This document shows, in pieces, positions 1-6,183 of a stretch of DNA of 6,670 bases. The first letter of the stretch is position 1. Every line of letters begins with the position of its first letter. Both the position numbers and the translations under genes were made by a program. Below the pieces are notes generated by a model. The model was not told where the DNA came from, made no database searches, and was given only the letters and a program-made list of their open reading frames with translations. Source of the stretch: Spirochaetaceae bacterium. GTDB lineage: Bacteria; Spirochaetota; Spirochaetia; SZUA-6; Fen-1364. The stretch is taken from positions 4,340 through 11,009 of the forward strand of contig PMDT01000135.1 of assembly GCA_003154555.1 (NCBI GenBank), in the 5' to 3' direction.

Positions 1-528
1 CCCGCCGACGCAAAGGGGCTCATGAAAACGGCCCTCCGTTCGGATGACCCCGTCCTTTTCCTCGAGCACAAGGGTGTGCTCAACCTGAAAGGGCCCGTGC
101 CCGACGGAGAGCACCTCGTGCCGCTGGGAAAGGCGGCGATTGCGCGGGAGGGCACGCACGCGACCGTCGTCGGGGTGGCCTTCATGGTGAAGAAAGCGCT
201 CGAGGCCGCTGACGAGCTTTCCAAAGAGGGAATCAATATCGAGGTGATCGATCCACGCAGCCTCGCGCCGCTGGACATCGACACCGTCCTCGCGTCCGTG
301 AAAAAGACGGGCCGGCTGCTCGTGGTGGATGAGGACTTCGCGCCCTGCGGCGCGGCCGCCGAGATCGCCATGCAGGTGATGGAGAAGGGTTTCGACGACC
401 TGGATGCACCGGTGGCGCGGCTCACGGGGCTTTCCTGCCCCGCGCCGTACAGCCCTGCCCTCTTCCAGGACATGGTTCCTGAAACACGCACCGTGGTGAA
501 GGCGGTGCGCGACCTGCTGGCCGAGTGA
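1..528 (+). CDS. 2-oxoacid dehydrogenase E1 component, beta subunit (3' part; 5' end off window)
   Basis: C-terminal half of the thiamine-diphosphate-dependent E1 beta subunit of a pyruvate, acetoin or branched-chain 2-oxoacid dehydrogenase complex, which decarboxylates the 2-oxoacid and passes the acyl group to E2 lipoyl. The frame is open from base 1 and the first residues (PADAKGLMKTALRSDDPVLF, followed by LEHK) match the interior of the family, so the ATG at 22 is internal and not the start. About 175 of the usual 320-350 residues are visible. The transketolase C-terminal domain is recognisable: VIDPRSLAPLD, LLVVDED followed by the GAAAEIA helix, then LDAPVARLTG and PAPYSPALF close to the end. 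The family often has Asp in the segment before the final P-x-P, where this protein reads LSCPAPY. The gene is followed after 12 bases by the E2 gene, which supports the assignment. The preferred 2-oxoacid cannot be told from this part. Confidence 0.93.
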   Translation, partial: PADAKGLMKTALRSDDPVLFLEHKGVLNLKGPVPDGEHLVPLGKAAIAREGTHATVVGVAFMVKKALEAADELSKEGINIEVIDPRSLAPLDIDTVLASVKKTGRLLVVDEDFAPCGAAAEIAMQVMEKGFDDLDAPVARLTGLSCPAPYSPALFQDMVPETRTVVKAVRDLLAE

Positions 529-530
529 TC

Positions 531-536
531 GAGGGG
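531..536 (+). promoter_or_regulatory. Ribosome binding site of the E2 gene
   Basis: GAGGGG lies 4 bases before the ATG at 541, inside the 12-base gap after the E1 beta stop. It fixes the E2 start at 541, and MAFEVVMPRLG is the expected N-terminus of a lipoyl domain. Confidence 0.65.
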
Positions 537-540
537 AAAG

Positions 541-1806
541 ATGGCATTCGAAGTAGTGATGCCCCGTCTGGGGTGGAACATGGAGGAGGGGGCGCTCGCC
601 GGCTGGCGAAAGTCGGAGGGCGACACTGTCACGGCGGGAGAGATCCTCTTCGAAGTGGAAAGCGACAAGGCGATCCAGGAATGCGAAGCGCTGGAGAACG
701 GGATCCTCTACATCCCCCCCGAATGCCCGCCCAAGGGCAAGGCGGTTCCCGTCGGCACGCTGCTTGCGTACCTGCTCGCGCCGGGTGAAGCAAAACCGAA
801 GCCGGCAGCCGGCGCACCCGCTCCAGCGGCCGCCACGGCGACCCCCGCCGCTGTCCCTGTCGTCGCGCCTGATGCGGCTGCCGCTGCCCCCGCCGTCGTG
901 GCTGCTCCCCGCCCGGCGGCATCGCGCGCCGCGCAGCCGCCGGCAGCACCAACGGGGCGTCACGCGGCAATCAGCCCGCGCGCAAAACGCGTTGCGGGTG
1001 AGCTCGGCGTGCGCTGGGAAGGCCTCAGCGGATCGGGCCGCACGGGACGCATCGTGGAACGGGATGTCCAGCAGGCGGCACGGACCGGCGCTCCCGTCGC
1101 GGGAACGGGCATGTCAGCCGCAGCATCGGTGAGCGGCCCGCGCAGGTTGATCGCACAGAGGATGGCGGCGAGCGCCCAGGCCACGGCCGCCGTGACGCTC
1201 ACGACGGAGGCGGATGCCACCGAAATGGTGCGGCTGCGGGCCATGTTCAAGAAAGAAGGCGCGCCCGTCGTGCCGACCTACAACGACATGCTCATCCTCA
1301 TCGCGGCGCTCGCGCTTCAGGAGCACCCGGCGTGCAACGCGCGTCTGGAAGGGGACGAGATCGTGCGGCCGGATGAGGTGAACGTGGGTCTCGCTGTAGA
1401 TACGGACCGCGGCCTGCTCGTGCCCGTGGTCAAGTCCGTGCAGGGAAAGACTCTTCGCCAGATTGCTGAAATCTCGGCGCGCCTGGTCGAGGCGACGCGC
1501 GCGGGCCGCGTGACACCGGAGGATCTGCACGGCGGGACCTTTACGATCACGAATCTCGGGGCCTACGACATCGACGCGTTTACCCCGATCATCAATCTGC
1601 CGGAATGCGCCATCCTGGGCGTCGGACGCATCGTCGCCCGCCAGGTGGTGACCGACCCGGATGCGGGAGCGGTCGCCATTCGACGCATGGTCGTGCTCAG
1701 CCTGACATTTGACCATCGCCTGGTGGACGGTGCTCCTGCCGCCCGCTTCCTGCAGACCCTGAAAAGCCACGTCGAGAAGCCCTATTCCTGGCTGGCCGGC
1801 ACCTGA
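541..1806 (+). CDS. 2-oxoacid dehydrogenase E2: dihydrolipoamide acyltransferase
   Basis: Complete 421-residue E2 core subunit, which takes the acyl group from E1 on its swinging lipoyl arm and transfers it to CoA in the cytoplasm. Residues 1-83 form one lipoyl domain; the lipoylated lysine is K43 in VESDKAIQE. The segment ECPPKGKAVPVG (61-72) is slightly longer than the usual turn at this place. Residues about 84-140 are an Ala/Pro-rich flexible linker. Residues about 143-177 are the peripheral-subunit (E3/E1) binding domain (AISPRAKRVAGELGV, then GSGRTGRIVERDV). After a short second linker, the chloramphenicol-acetyltransferase-like catalytic domain covers about 198-417, with GGTFTITNLG near 331-340 and the active-site motif DHRLVDG at 391-397 (H392, D396). 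Length and single lipoyl domain are normal for bacterial E2. The first gene of the complex lies upstream, and no E3 gene follows. Whether it acts on pyruvate, acetoin or branched-chain oxoacids is open. Confidence 0.96.
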   Translation: MAFEVVMPRLGWNMEEGALAGWRKSEGDTVTAGEILFEVESDKAIQECEALENGILYIPPECPPKGKAVPVGTLLAYLLAPGEAKPKPAAGAPAPAAATATPAAVPVVAPDAAAAAPAVVAAPRPAASRAAQPPAAPTGRHAAISPRAKRVAGELGVRWEGLSGSGRTGRIVERDVQQAARTGAPVAGTGMSAAASVSGPRRLIAQRMAASAQATAAVTLTTEADATEMVRLRAMFKKEGAPVVPTYNDMLILIAALALQEHPACNARLEGDEIVRPDEVNVGLAVDTDRGLLVPVVKSVQGKTLRQIAEISARLVEATRAGRVTPEDLHGGTFTITNLGAYDIDAFTPIINLPECAILGVGRIVARQVVTDPDAGAVAIRRMVVLSLTFDHRLVDGAPAARFLQTLKSHVEKPYSWLAGT

Positions 1807-1819
1807 GGCAGGACCGGCC
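1794..1819. terminator. Possible hairpin at the convergent junction (bidirectional terminator candidate)
   Basis: GGCCGG (1794-1799) can pair with CCGGCC (1814-1819), and inside it CCTG (1802-1805) pairs with CAGG (1809-1812) around a 3-base loop, leaving only a small internal loop (CA against A). It spans the E2 stop codon and most of the 24-base gap between the convergent genes, so it would form in transcripts from either strand. No strong T-tract follows on either strand (only TTT at 1830-1832 on +), so intrinsic termination is not certain. GC-rich DNA makes chance hairpins common. Confidence 0.35.
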
Positions 1820-1830
1820 CGGCAGGCGGT

Positions 1831-2280
1831 TTACAAAAGAACCTTCATCACGACCTTTCGCACCGGCACGGGTTCGGCAACCGCGATGCCGGGCATGTGC
1901 CCGTCATCCGGCCACAGGATCAGGAATGTCCCCGGCTGCACGAGCAGGAAGTCCCCGTCACCCGAATAGAGGGCCGCATCCGTTTCCGCGCTGTAGGGCT
2001 TCGTGACCGAAAGGCCCGCGAGGGGTGCCCACCCGATCCGCTCGATGCCGTCCACCACGTACTGCACGTCGATGTACTTCCTGTGCGACTCCCACGACCC
2101 TTTTTCGCGCGGCTTTGTCGAATACGTCTGGACCATGTAGAAGAGGGAGGTCCCGTCGACGTCGCGTTTGCCCGGCTCCATGGAGCGGAAATCCTCCCTG
2201 CCCAGCAGGTCGAGCGCCCGGGCGATCCGCGCCCCGAGGCCCCTGTATAGTCCCGCGTTCGTGAGCGTGTCGGCGATCAT
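1831..2280 (-). CDS. YhcH/YjgK/YiaL family protein, probable sugar anomerase (NanQ-like)
   Basis: 149-residue protein of the YhcH/YjgK/YiaL (EbgC-like, DUF386) family, about the usual 150-residue length. Members are cupin-like, metal-binding cytoplasmic proteins; E. coli YhcH (NanQ) speeds up anomer exchange of N-acetylneuraminate, and relatives sit in other sugar operons. The family signature is clear: ESHRKYIDVQYVVDG at about 64-78 with probable metal or active-site residues E64, H66 and D71, then a second His in WPDDGHMPGIA (H128), and the closing strand VRKVVMKVLL. The ATG at 2280 is preceded by AAAGGAG 5 bases away. It is the last gene of the minus-strand operon, starting 12 bases after the NagB-like gene, and its stop codon faces the E2 gene. 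It probably accelerates ring opening or mutarotation of the sugar handled by the operon; which sugar is not known. Confidence 0.9.
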   Translation of the reverse strand: MIADTLTNAGLYRGLGARIARALDLLGREDFRSMEPGKRDVDGTSLFYMVQTYSTKPREKGSWESHRKYIDVQYVVDGIERIGWAPLAGLSVTKPYSAETDAALYSGDGDFLLVQPGTFLILWPDDGHMPGIAVAEPVPVRKVVMKVLL

Positions 2281-2285
2281 GCGGT

Positions 2286-2292
2286 CTCCTTT
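2286..2292 (-). promoter_or_regulatory. Ribosome binding site of the YhcH-like gene
   Basis: AAAGGAG on the minus strand directly follows the stop codon of the NagB-like gene and ends 5 bases before the ATG at 2280. It is the clearest Shine-Dalgarno site of the operon. Confidence 0.75.
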
Positions 2293-3222
2293 CTAGTGCA
2301 TCTCGGCGTCGCACGTGCCGATGCCGGGCCGATAGAAGTTGAATTGTACATCGGGATGGTCGGCGAGCAGGCTCATGGGGACCGCCGAATCGGGGATCCG
2401 CTTCGCTATCATGAGCGTCGTGAGGCGCATGCCGAAGGGATTGTCGTGCCAGCCCGGGTGCCAGATCGAGACCTTGTCGGCCTTCCAGGTTTCCACCGGT
2501 CCGACGCTGAGCGCCTGCGAAGGCACGGCCGAGACGACGCCGCCACCCGACGTGCGCGCGTTCTGGATGATGGTCATGGGATGAAGGTCGACGACCCGCG
2601 TGGCGAATGCGCGGTATTCCGCCGGTGTCGGCGGGGCGTCCTTGCAGCGTCCTTCGCGTTTCACCGGGTCGTTGAAGGCCCAGTGCTTCACCTCGCCCTG
2701 GCCGCCCTGCATGACGAGGCAGCGCGCGGCATCGTAAGAGGCGGAATACGCCTGCACGTTGTCCGCGCGGATGAAGTGAATGTTTTCCTCCGGCATCCGG
2801 AGCCTGCGATCGATGCGGTTGAAGCAGAGCTCGAGGTCTGCCCGCGCGAAAGAGAGGGGATGGGTGACGGGCACCGCGCTGCCGTCCCGGTACCATTCGT
2901 CCATCGCCCAGAAGTGGCCGTCGCGCACGTCGATCGACAGGTCGTTCACGATCTGCGCAACGAGCGGAAGCTGCTCGGTGGGCCCGATGGGTCCGCAGAT
3001 GCCCGCCGGGCGGTCCGGGGTGGACTGCTTCCACGCCGCGATGTATTCCAGGGCCTCCGCGAGGAAGAAGGACTCCAGGGTGTCATAGAATCGGATGGCG
3101 AAACCCGGCCGGGCAAGACCGGCGATGTCATCGGGCTTCAGGCGCGCCGCATCGTCAAGTATCTCCTGGTCGAGCGTCGTGTAGTCCCAGTAGTCACGTG
3201 CGACCTTGCTCAGGTTCCTCAT
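2293..3222 (-). CDS. Divergent NagB-like (glucosamine-6-phosphate isomerase/deaminase family) protein
   Basis: 309-residue cytoplasmic protein related to glucosamine-6-phosphate deaminase, which converts GlcN6P to fructose-6-phosphate and ammonia. Landmarks in family order: [13 protein letters not shown] (74-86) where NagB has its phosphate loop; [12 protein letters not shown] (103-114), equivalent to FNMDEY, with the general-base Asp at D108; [10 protein letters not shown] (121-130), equivalent to HPxSYxxFM; and [14 protein letters not shown] (173-186), equivalent to GGxGxDGHIAFNEP. H180 matches the catalytic His, but the Asp of the DGH triplet is V178 and the following Glu is D185. The phosphate loop lacks the usual TGGTP/TGSTP form, and the C-terminal phosphate-binding Lys segment (GSQKA) appears to be replaced by GWHDNPF. 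It is longer than NagB (about 265), with extra residues at the N-terminus. The substrate is therefore probably not a plain GlcN6P. The start is supported by GAGGTGA just upstream. Confidence 0.8.
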   Translation of the reverse strand: MRNLSKVARDYWDYTTLDQEILDDAARLKPDDIAGLARPGFAIRFYDTLESFFLAEALEYIAAWKQSTPDRPAGICGPIGPTEQLPLVAQIVNDLSIDVRDGHFWAMDEWYRDGSAVPVTHPLSFARADLELCFNRIDRRLRMPEENIHFIRADNVQAYSASYDAARCLVMQGGQGEVKHWAFNDPVKREGRCKDAPPTPAEYRAFATRVVDLHPMTIIQNARTSGGGVVSAVPSQALSVGPVETWKADKVSIWHPGWHDNPFGMRLTTLMIAKRIPDSAVPMSLLADHPDVQFNFYRPGIGTCDAEMH

Positions 3223-3226
3223 CTGC

Positions 3227-3233
3227 TCACCTC
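3227..3233 (-). promoter_or_regulatory. Ribosome binding site of the NagB-like gene
   Basis: GAGGTGA on the minus strand overlaps the TGA stop of the preceding UroD-like gene and lies just before the ATG at 3222. It supports that start and suggests coupled translation. Confidence 0.7.
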
Positions 3234-4317
3234 ACTTCCCCTGCCAGCACAGATCCTCGAGGGACGTCATCACCGCGTCGATGTTCGCAAGCGGCGTCTG
3301 CGTGTCGTTGAAGTTCGCGCGCACCATGAGCCCGCCTTCCGGCAGCGCGATGCTGTCGATCACCTCGTCGATCTCCGCCCGGATCTGCGCCGGTGTCATG
3401 AACGGGAACCCCTGCTGGTCCAGGTCCACGACGACGCACATCTTGCCCTTGAAGGCGCGTGCGATGCCCGCGACCGTGTTCGCCCGAAGCTGCGGGTCGT
3501 GCATCGTGACGCCGCATTCCTTCATGTCGTCGGCAACGTCGAGCGTCCTCCCGTCCGAGGAAAGGATCACGTGCACGCCCGCCGCGCGGCAGGCCTGGAA
3601 TATCCCGCGGAACAGGGGAACCAGGTAGCGGCGGAAGCTCTTCGGGCTGATCATCAGGGCCGTCTGCGTGGCAAAATCGGTGTGGTAGCTGACGGCATCC
3701 ACCCCGAGCTCCAGCCAGTGCGCGGTCAGGCGCTGTTCGTAGGCGAGGAGCATCCGGATGAGCCGGTCGAGCTCGGGCGCCTCCGTGGCGAAATCGATCA
3801 TGAGGTTTTCGAATCCGCGCAGGAAATACAGCCGGTCGAGCAGCTTCTCACCGTCGCCGATCACCAGCTCTCCCCGCGCCCGGCGAGCCTTGAACTCAAG
3901 GTCCGCCTCGGGCCAGGTGAGAGGCACGACGCGGCCATGGAGGAAAGCCCAATGCCCCTGCGTGATCTCGTCCAGGGATCCGGAAAGCGGGTCAGGCGCC
4001 TTGTAGCTATCAAGGGCGGCCCAGTTCGAAAGCGGATGAGATGTCGCCTGGCCCGCGATCCCGTCCTCCAGGCAGAGCCGCTGGCAGCCCCACTTGTCCG
4101 TCATGATTTCACCGGCCCGGTAGCCCGTCGGCATCGCCGAAAAATCCGTGACGCCCTCCGCGCTGAAACCGGGGACCAGGCGCGGATGGTTGCGCATGAG
4201 TGACGCGAGGTCCTGCCTGTACTGTTTCCAGACGATAGGGGCGCAATCGATCCAGCACGGTATCCACTGCGGGTGGCGATACTCGATCGCGGCCAGCCAG
4301 TTTTCGCGGGCCTCCAT
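3232..4317 (-). CDS. UroD-superfamily protein without the HxCG metal motif
   Basis: 361-residue protein of the uroporphyrinogen decarboxylase superfamily, which includes haem-pathway UroD and the corrinoid-linked methyltransferases MtaA and CmuA. The N-terminus MEARENWLAAIEYRHPQWIP is the typical family opening (RExxxxAL...P.R.P). Further landmarks are YHTDFATQTALMISPKSFRR (211-230), equivalent to the DDLGxQxGxxxSPxxF segment, and VDLDQQGFPFMTPAQIRAEI (297-316) with PEGGLMV at 326-332. Where the methyltransferase-like members, and the neighbour at 6180-6670, have HSCG, this protein has SSDG (253-256), so both metal-ligand candidates are absent. True haem biosynthesis is unlikely given the catabolic neighbours. 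The reading frame stays open upstream to 4698, but the ATG at 4317 is chosen because it fits the family N-terminus, has GGGAGGA 8 bases upstream, and overlaps the preceding stop as TGATG. Function unknown. Confidence 0.87.
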   Translation of the reverse strand: MEARENWLAAIEYRHPQWIPCWIDCAPIVWKQYRQDLASLMRNHPRLVPGFSAEGVTDFSAMPTGYRAGEIMTDKWGCQRLCLEDGIAGQATSHPLSNWAALDSYKAPDPLSGSLDEITQGHWAFLHGRVVPLTWPEADLEFKARRARGELVIGDGEKLLDRLYFLRGFENLMIDFATEAPELDRLIRMLLAYEQRLTAHWLELGVDAVSYHTDFATQTALMISPKSFRRYLVPLFRGIFQACRAAGVHVILSSDGRTLDVADDMKECGVTMHDPQLRANTVAGIARAFKGKMCVVVDLDQQGFPFMTPAQIRAEIDEVIDSIALPEGGLMVRANFNDTQTPLANIDAVMTSLEDLCWQGK

Positions 4318-5276
4318 CAGCTCGATCCTCCCGTCACAGGTTTTACCGTCATCTTCTTCGCCCAGGTGCCAGGGAAGAGAATGGCATCCGGAAGATCCGG
4401 GACTGCCTGGTCGACACGCGCGCGCAGGGCATCGTCCAGGGGGCCCTTCCCGAAGAGCGTGACATTGTCGCGCATCTGCTGCGCGGTTTCCACGCCGACG
4501 ACAAGCGCCGTGATGCCGGGAACGGACAGCATATGACGCACGGCGAGCTCCCGCAGCCCCATGCCGGCGTCGGCGGCGATGGATTCCAGCGCGTGGCGGA
4601 CGGGAATGACCGCCGCCTGCTCCGCCGGGATCGATGCTTCCGGCATCAGGAGAAGTCCCTGGAGGTAGATGCTGCGCACGAACAGCGCCGCATTGCACCC
4701 CGCGGCCAATGCCGGTATTCCCGCGCGGAGGAAGCGATGGTCGAGGATGCTCGTGGGCATCTGCAGCGCCTCGGCGCGCCCCGTACGGAGGATCTCCGCC
4801 GCGGGCCCGGGGAAGTTGACCGACGAACCGACATACCGCACAAGACCCTTCTCCCGCATTTTCAACAGGGAATCGGCATAGAGGAGAAAGTTCCCCTCGA
4901 GGTGAAACAGACAGAGGTCCAGCCGATCCTTCCGTAGATTCCGCAGCGAGCGCAGGACGGACTGTTCCACGATACCGTCCGCCTGCCGCGCGCTGATCCC
5001 TTCCGCCGCGAGCTGCGTCACTTTCGTGGCCACGATCATGGTATCGGTGAGACCGAGCTCCGCGAGCGCCTTCCCGAGCACCGTCTCGCTTTCGCCGTAC
5101 ACCGCGGCGGTGTCGAGACAGGTCACGCCCCCTTCGACGGCCGCGGACAGGATATCCAGGACGTCGAGGAACGCGGGCTGGCCCGTCGTATTGGCGATGC
5201 CGTACGGAAGACCGAGCTGCACCGTGCCCAGCACGAGAGTCGAGAACCGAAGATCGCGAAAGGCCCTCGTCTCCAC
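4317..5276 (-). CDS. Aldo/keto reductase
   Basis: 319-residue NAD(P)H-dependent oxidoreductase of the aldo/keto reductase superfamily (TIM barrel, cytoplasmic), which interconverts a carbonyl and an alcohol on a sugar or related compound. The N-terminus carries LGTVQLGLPYGIANTTGQP (16-34), seen in a subgroup often found in sugar and polysaccharide loci. The catalytic tetrad is complete: D55 and Y60 in CLDTAAVYGESE, K85 in VATKV, and H125 in LCLFHLEGN. Near the C-terminus, GVETAQQMRDNV (261-272) matches the cofactor-phosphate binding region. The open frame extends upstream to 5522, but that part overlaps the DapA-like gene and has no family similarity, so the GTG at 5276 is taken as the start; no ATG is available near it. 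The only upstream signal is a G-run (5282-5287), a poor Shine-Dalgarno. It lies 13 bases after the DapA-like gene and its stop overlaps the next start as TGATG. Substrate unknown. Confidence 0.9.
   Translation of the reverse strand: METRAFRDLRFSTLVLGTVQLGLPYGIANTTGQPAFLDVLDILSAAVEGGVTCLDTAAVYGESETVLGKALAELGLTDTMIVATKVTQLAAEGISARQADGIVEQSVLRSLRNLRKDRLDLCLFHLEGNFLLYADSLLKMREKGLVRYVGSSVNFPGPAAEILRTGRAEALQMPTSILDHRFLRAGIPALAAGCNAALFVRSIYLQGLLLMPEASIPAEQAAVIPVRHALESIAADAGMGLRELAVRHMLSVPGITALVVGVETAQQMRDNVTLFGKGPLDDALRARVDQAVPDLPDAILFPGTWAKKMTVKPVTGGSS
4326..4332 (-). promoter_or_regulatory. Ribosome binding site deciding the start of the UroD-like gene
   Basis: GGGAGGA on the minus strand lies within the last codons of the aldo/keto reductase gene, 8 bases before the ATG at 4317. 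It selects that ATG over any longer in-frame start reaching back to 4698. Confidence 0.7.
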
Positions 5277-5289
5277 GTCCGCCCCCCGG

Positions 5290-6183
5290 CTAGAGAAGCT
5301 CGGCGCGATTCTTGTCCACGCACGCGCGGATGATGGCGCGCTGGGACTCCGGCATTGCATTCTGCGCGGCGACGCGTGTCGCCCCGGATTTGATGATGCC
5401 CAGATACTGCAGGGCGTATTTCTGCCCCGCCGTCCACCACGTGACGAGCGGACCATAGACCGCATAGTAGATCTCCAGGAGGTGGCGCTGTATCTTCGCA
5501 GCCCCGGGAAAATCTCCCGCATCGATGTCCGCGGCGAGCTTTTTCATGAGCGCGCCCGCGGTGGACGCGAATCCCGCCACCGCGCCATCACACCCCAGGA
5601 GGAGTGATTCGTCCAGCGCCCATTCTTCCCCTTCGTACAGCTCGAAGGGCTGCTCCTGCTTGATGAAGAGAAGCTCCTTGCGGACGCGCATGCTGCCGGC
5701 TGAGTTCTTCACACCGGCGATCTTCGGATGGGAAAGGATTTCGCGGAACTGGGCCATGGTGATGTTCACGCCATTGAAGGCCGGCAGGTAGTAGAAGTAG
5801 AGAGGCCGGTCCACCCGGTCGGCCAGGTCATGCAGGTATTTCACCGGGTCCCCGGGACCTGCCCAGTTGCCGGGCGGGATCACGGTCCAGTGCGAGTGCC
5901 CGAGATGCTGCCATTTCTCCATGTTGTGGAGAATGGATGGCATGCCCGTGTCGGAGATTCCCAGGAGTATCTTCGCCTTCTTCCCGATGACGCCGCAGGC
6001 GGTCTTTGCCAGAAGGTCGCGCTCGTCGGGAGAGAGCAGCGCCCACTCACCCATGGAGCCCATGACGAAGAAGCCGTCCAGCTTCTGGCGGAGCCCGTGC
6101 TCGTACAGCCGGGCAGCCGAGTCGACATCCAGCTTTCCATCCTCCGTGAATGGCGTCACCGCGGCCGAAATGATCTGCTTCAT
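5290..6183 (-). CDS. DapA/NanA-superfamily lyase (dihydrodipicolinate synthase family), substrate unknown
   Basis: 297-residue class I aldolase-type TIM barrel, the usual length for dihydrodipicolinate synthase (DHDPS) and N-acetylneuraminate lyase. Such enzymes form a Schiff base between a 2-oxoacid, mostly pyruvate, and a lysine. The Schiff-base lysine is K159 in IAGVKNSAGS, and the catalytic tyrosine is probably Y131 in YFYYLPAFNG, which resembles the lyase pattern YNxPAxxG. The carboxylate-binding motif GTTGE/GSTGE reads GSMGE (42-46), so the second Thr is Met. The PYYN stretch that carries the proton-relay Tyr in DHDPS reads PPGN (103-106). Both changes argue against lysine biosynthesis and for a specialised lyase or dehydratase. 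The start at 6183 follows AAAGGGAAGGG and overlaps the upstream stop as ATGA, so translation is probably coupled. The frame is open to 6312, but only this start gives the family N-terminus (MKQIISAAVTPF). Confidence 0.92.
   Translation of the reverse strand: MKQIISAAVTPFTEDGKLDVDSAARLYEHGLRQKLDGFFVMGSMGEWALLSPDERDLLAKTACGVIGKKAKILLGISDTGMPSILHNMEKWQHLGHSHWTVIPPGNWAGPGDPVKYLHDLADRVDRPLYFYYLPAFNGVNITMAQFREILSHPKIAGVKNSAGSMRVRKELLFIKQEQPFELYEGEEWALDESLLLGCDGAVAGFASTAGALMKKLAADIDAGDFPGAAKIQRHLLEIYYAVYGPLVTWWTAGQKYALQYLGIIKSGATRVAAQNAMPESQRAIIRACVDKNRAELL

Noticed and set aside
22..24. ATG at 22 as the start of E1 beta
   Set aside because: The codons from base 1 to 21 encode PADAKGL in frame, which continues the conserved E1 beta segment, so the gene starts before the window.
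784..960. Repetitive-looking GC-rich stretch as a possible DNA repeat
   Set aside because: It encodes the Ala/Pro-rich linker of E2, which explains the low complexity; no regular repeat unit is seen.
1114..1770. 218-codon minus-strand open frame opposite the E2 catalytic domain
   Set aside because: It is a shadow of the E2 gene, whose lipoyl, binding-domain and DHRLVDG motifs are clear on the + strand.
1958..3034. 358-codon minus-strand open frame overlapping the YhcH-like and NagB-like genes
   Set aside because: It is a shifted frame across two well-supported genes and their junction. The Arg/Pro/His-rich translation has no family features.
2296..4203. 635-codon open frame on the + strand, antisense to the NagB-like and second UroD-like genes
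   Set aside because: It is rich in Arg, His, Val and Gly with no recognisable domain and lies opposite two genes with clear family motifs. Long antisense open frames are expected in GC-rich coding DNA.
3232..4317. Assignment as haem-pathway uroporphyrinogen decarboxylase (hemE)
   Set aside because: Neighbours are sugar enzymes, there is a second UroD-like protein in the same operon, and no haem genes are present, so a catabolic superfamily member fits better.
4318..4698. N-terminal extension of the second UroD-like protein up to an ATG at 4698
   Set aside because: The extension runs through the aldo/keto reductase coding sequence in another frame and has no family similarity. The ATG at 4317 has a good ribosome site and the typical family N-terminus.
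5277..5522. N-terminal extension of the aldo/keto reductase to an ATG at 5522
   Set aside because: It overlaps the end of the DapA-like gene in another frame. The family N-terminus begins just after the GTG at 5276.
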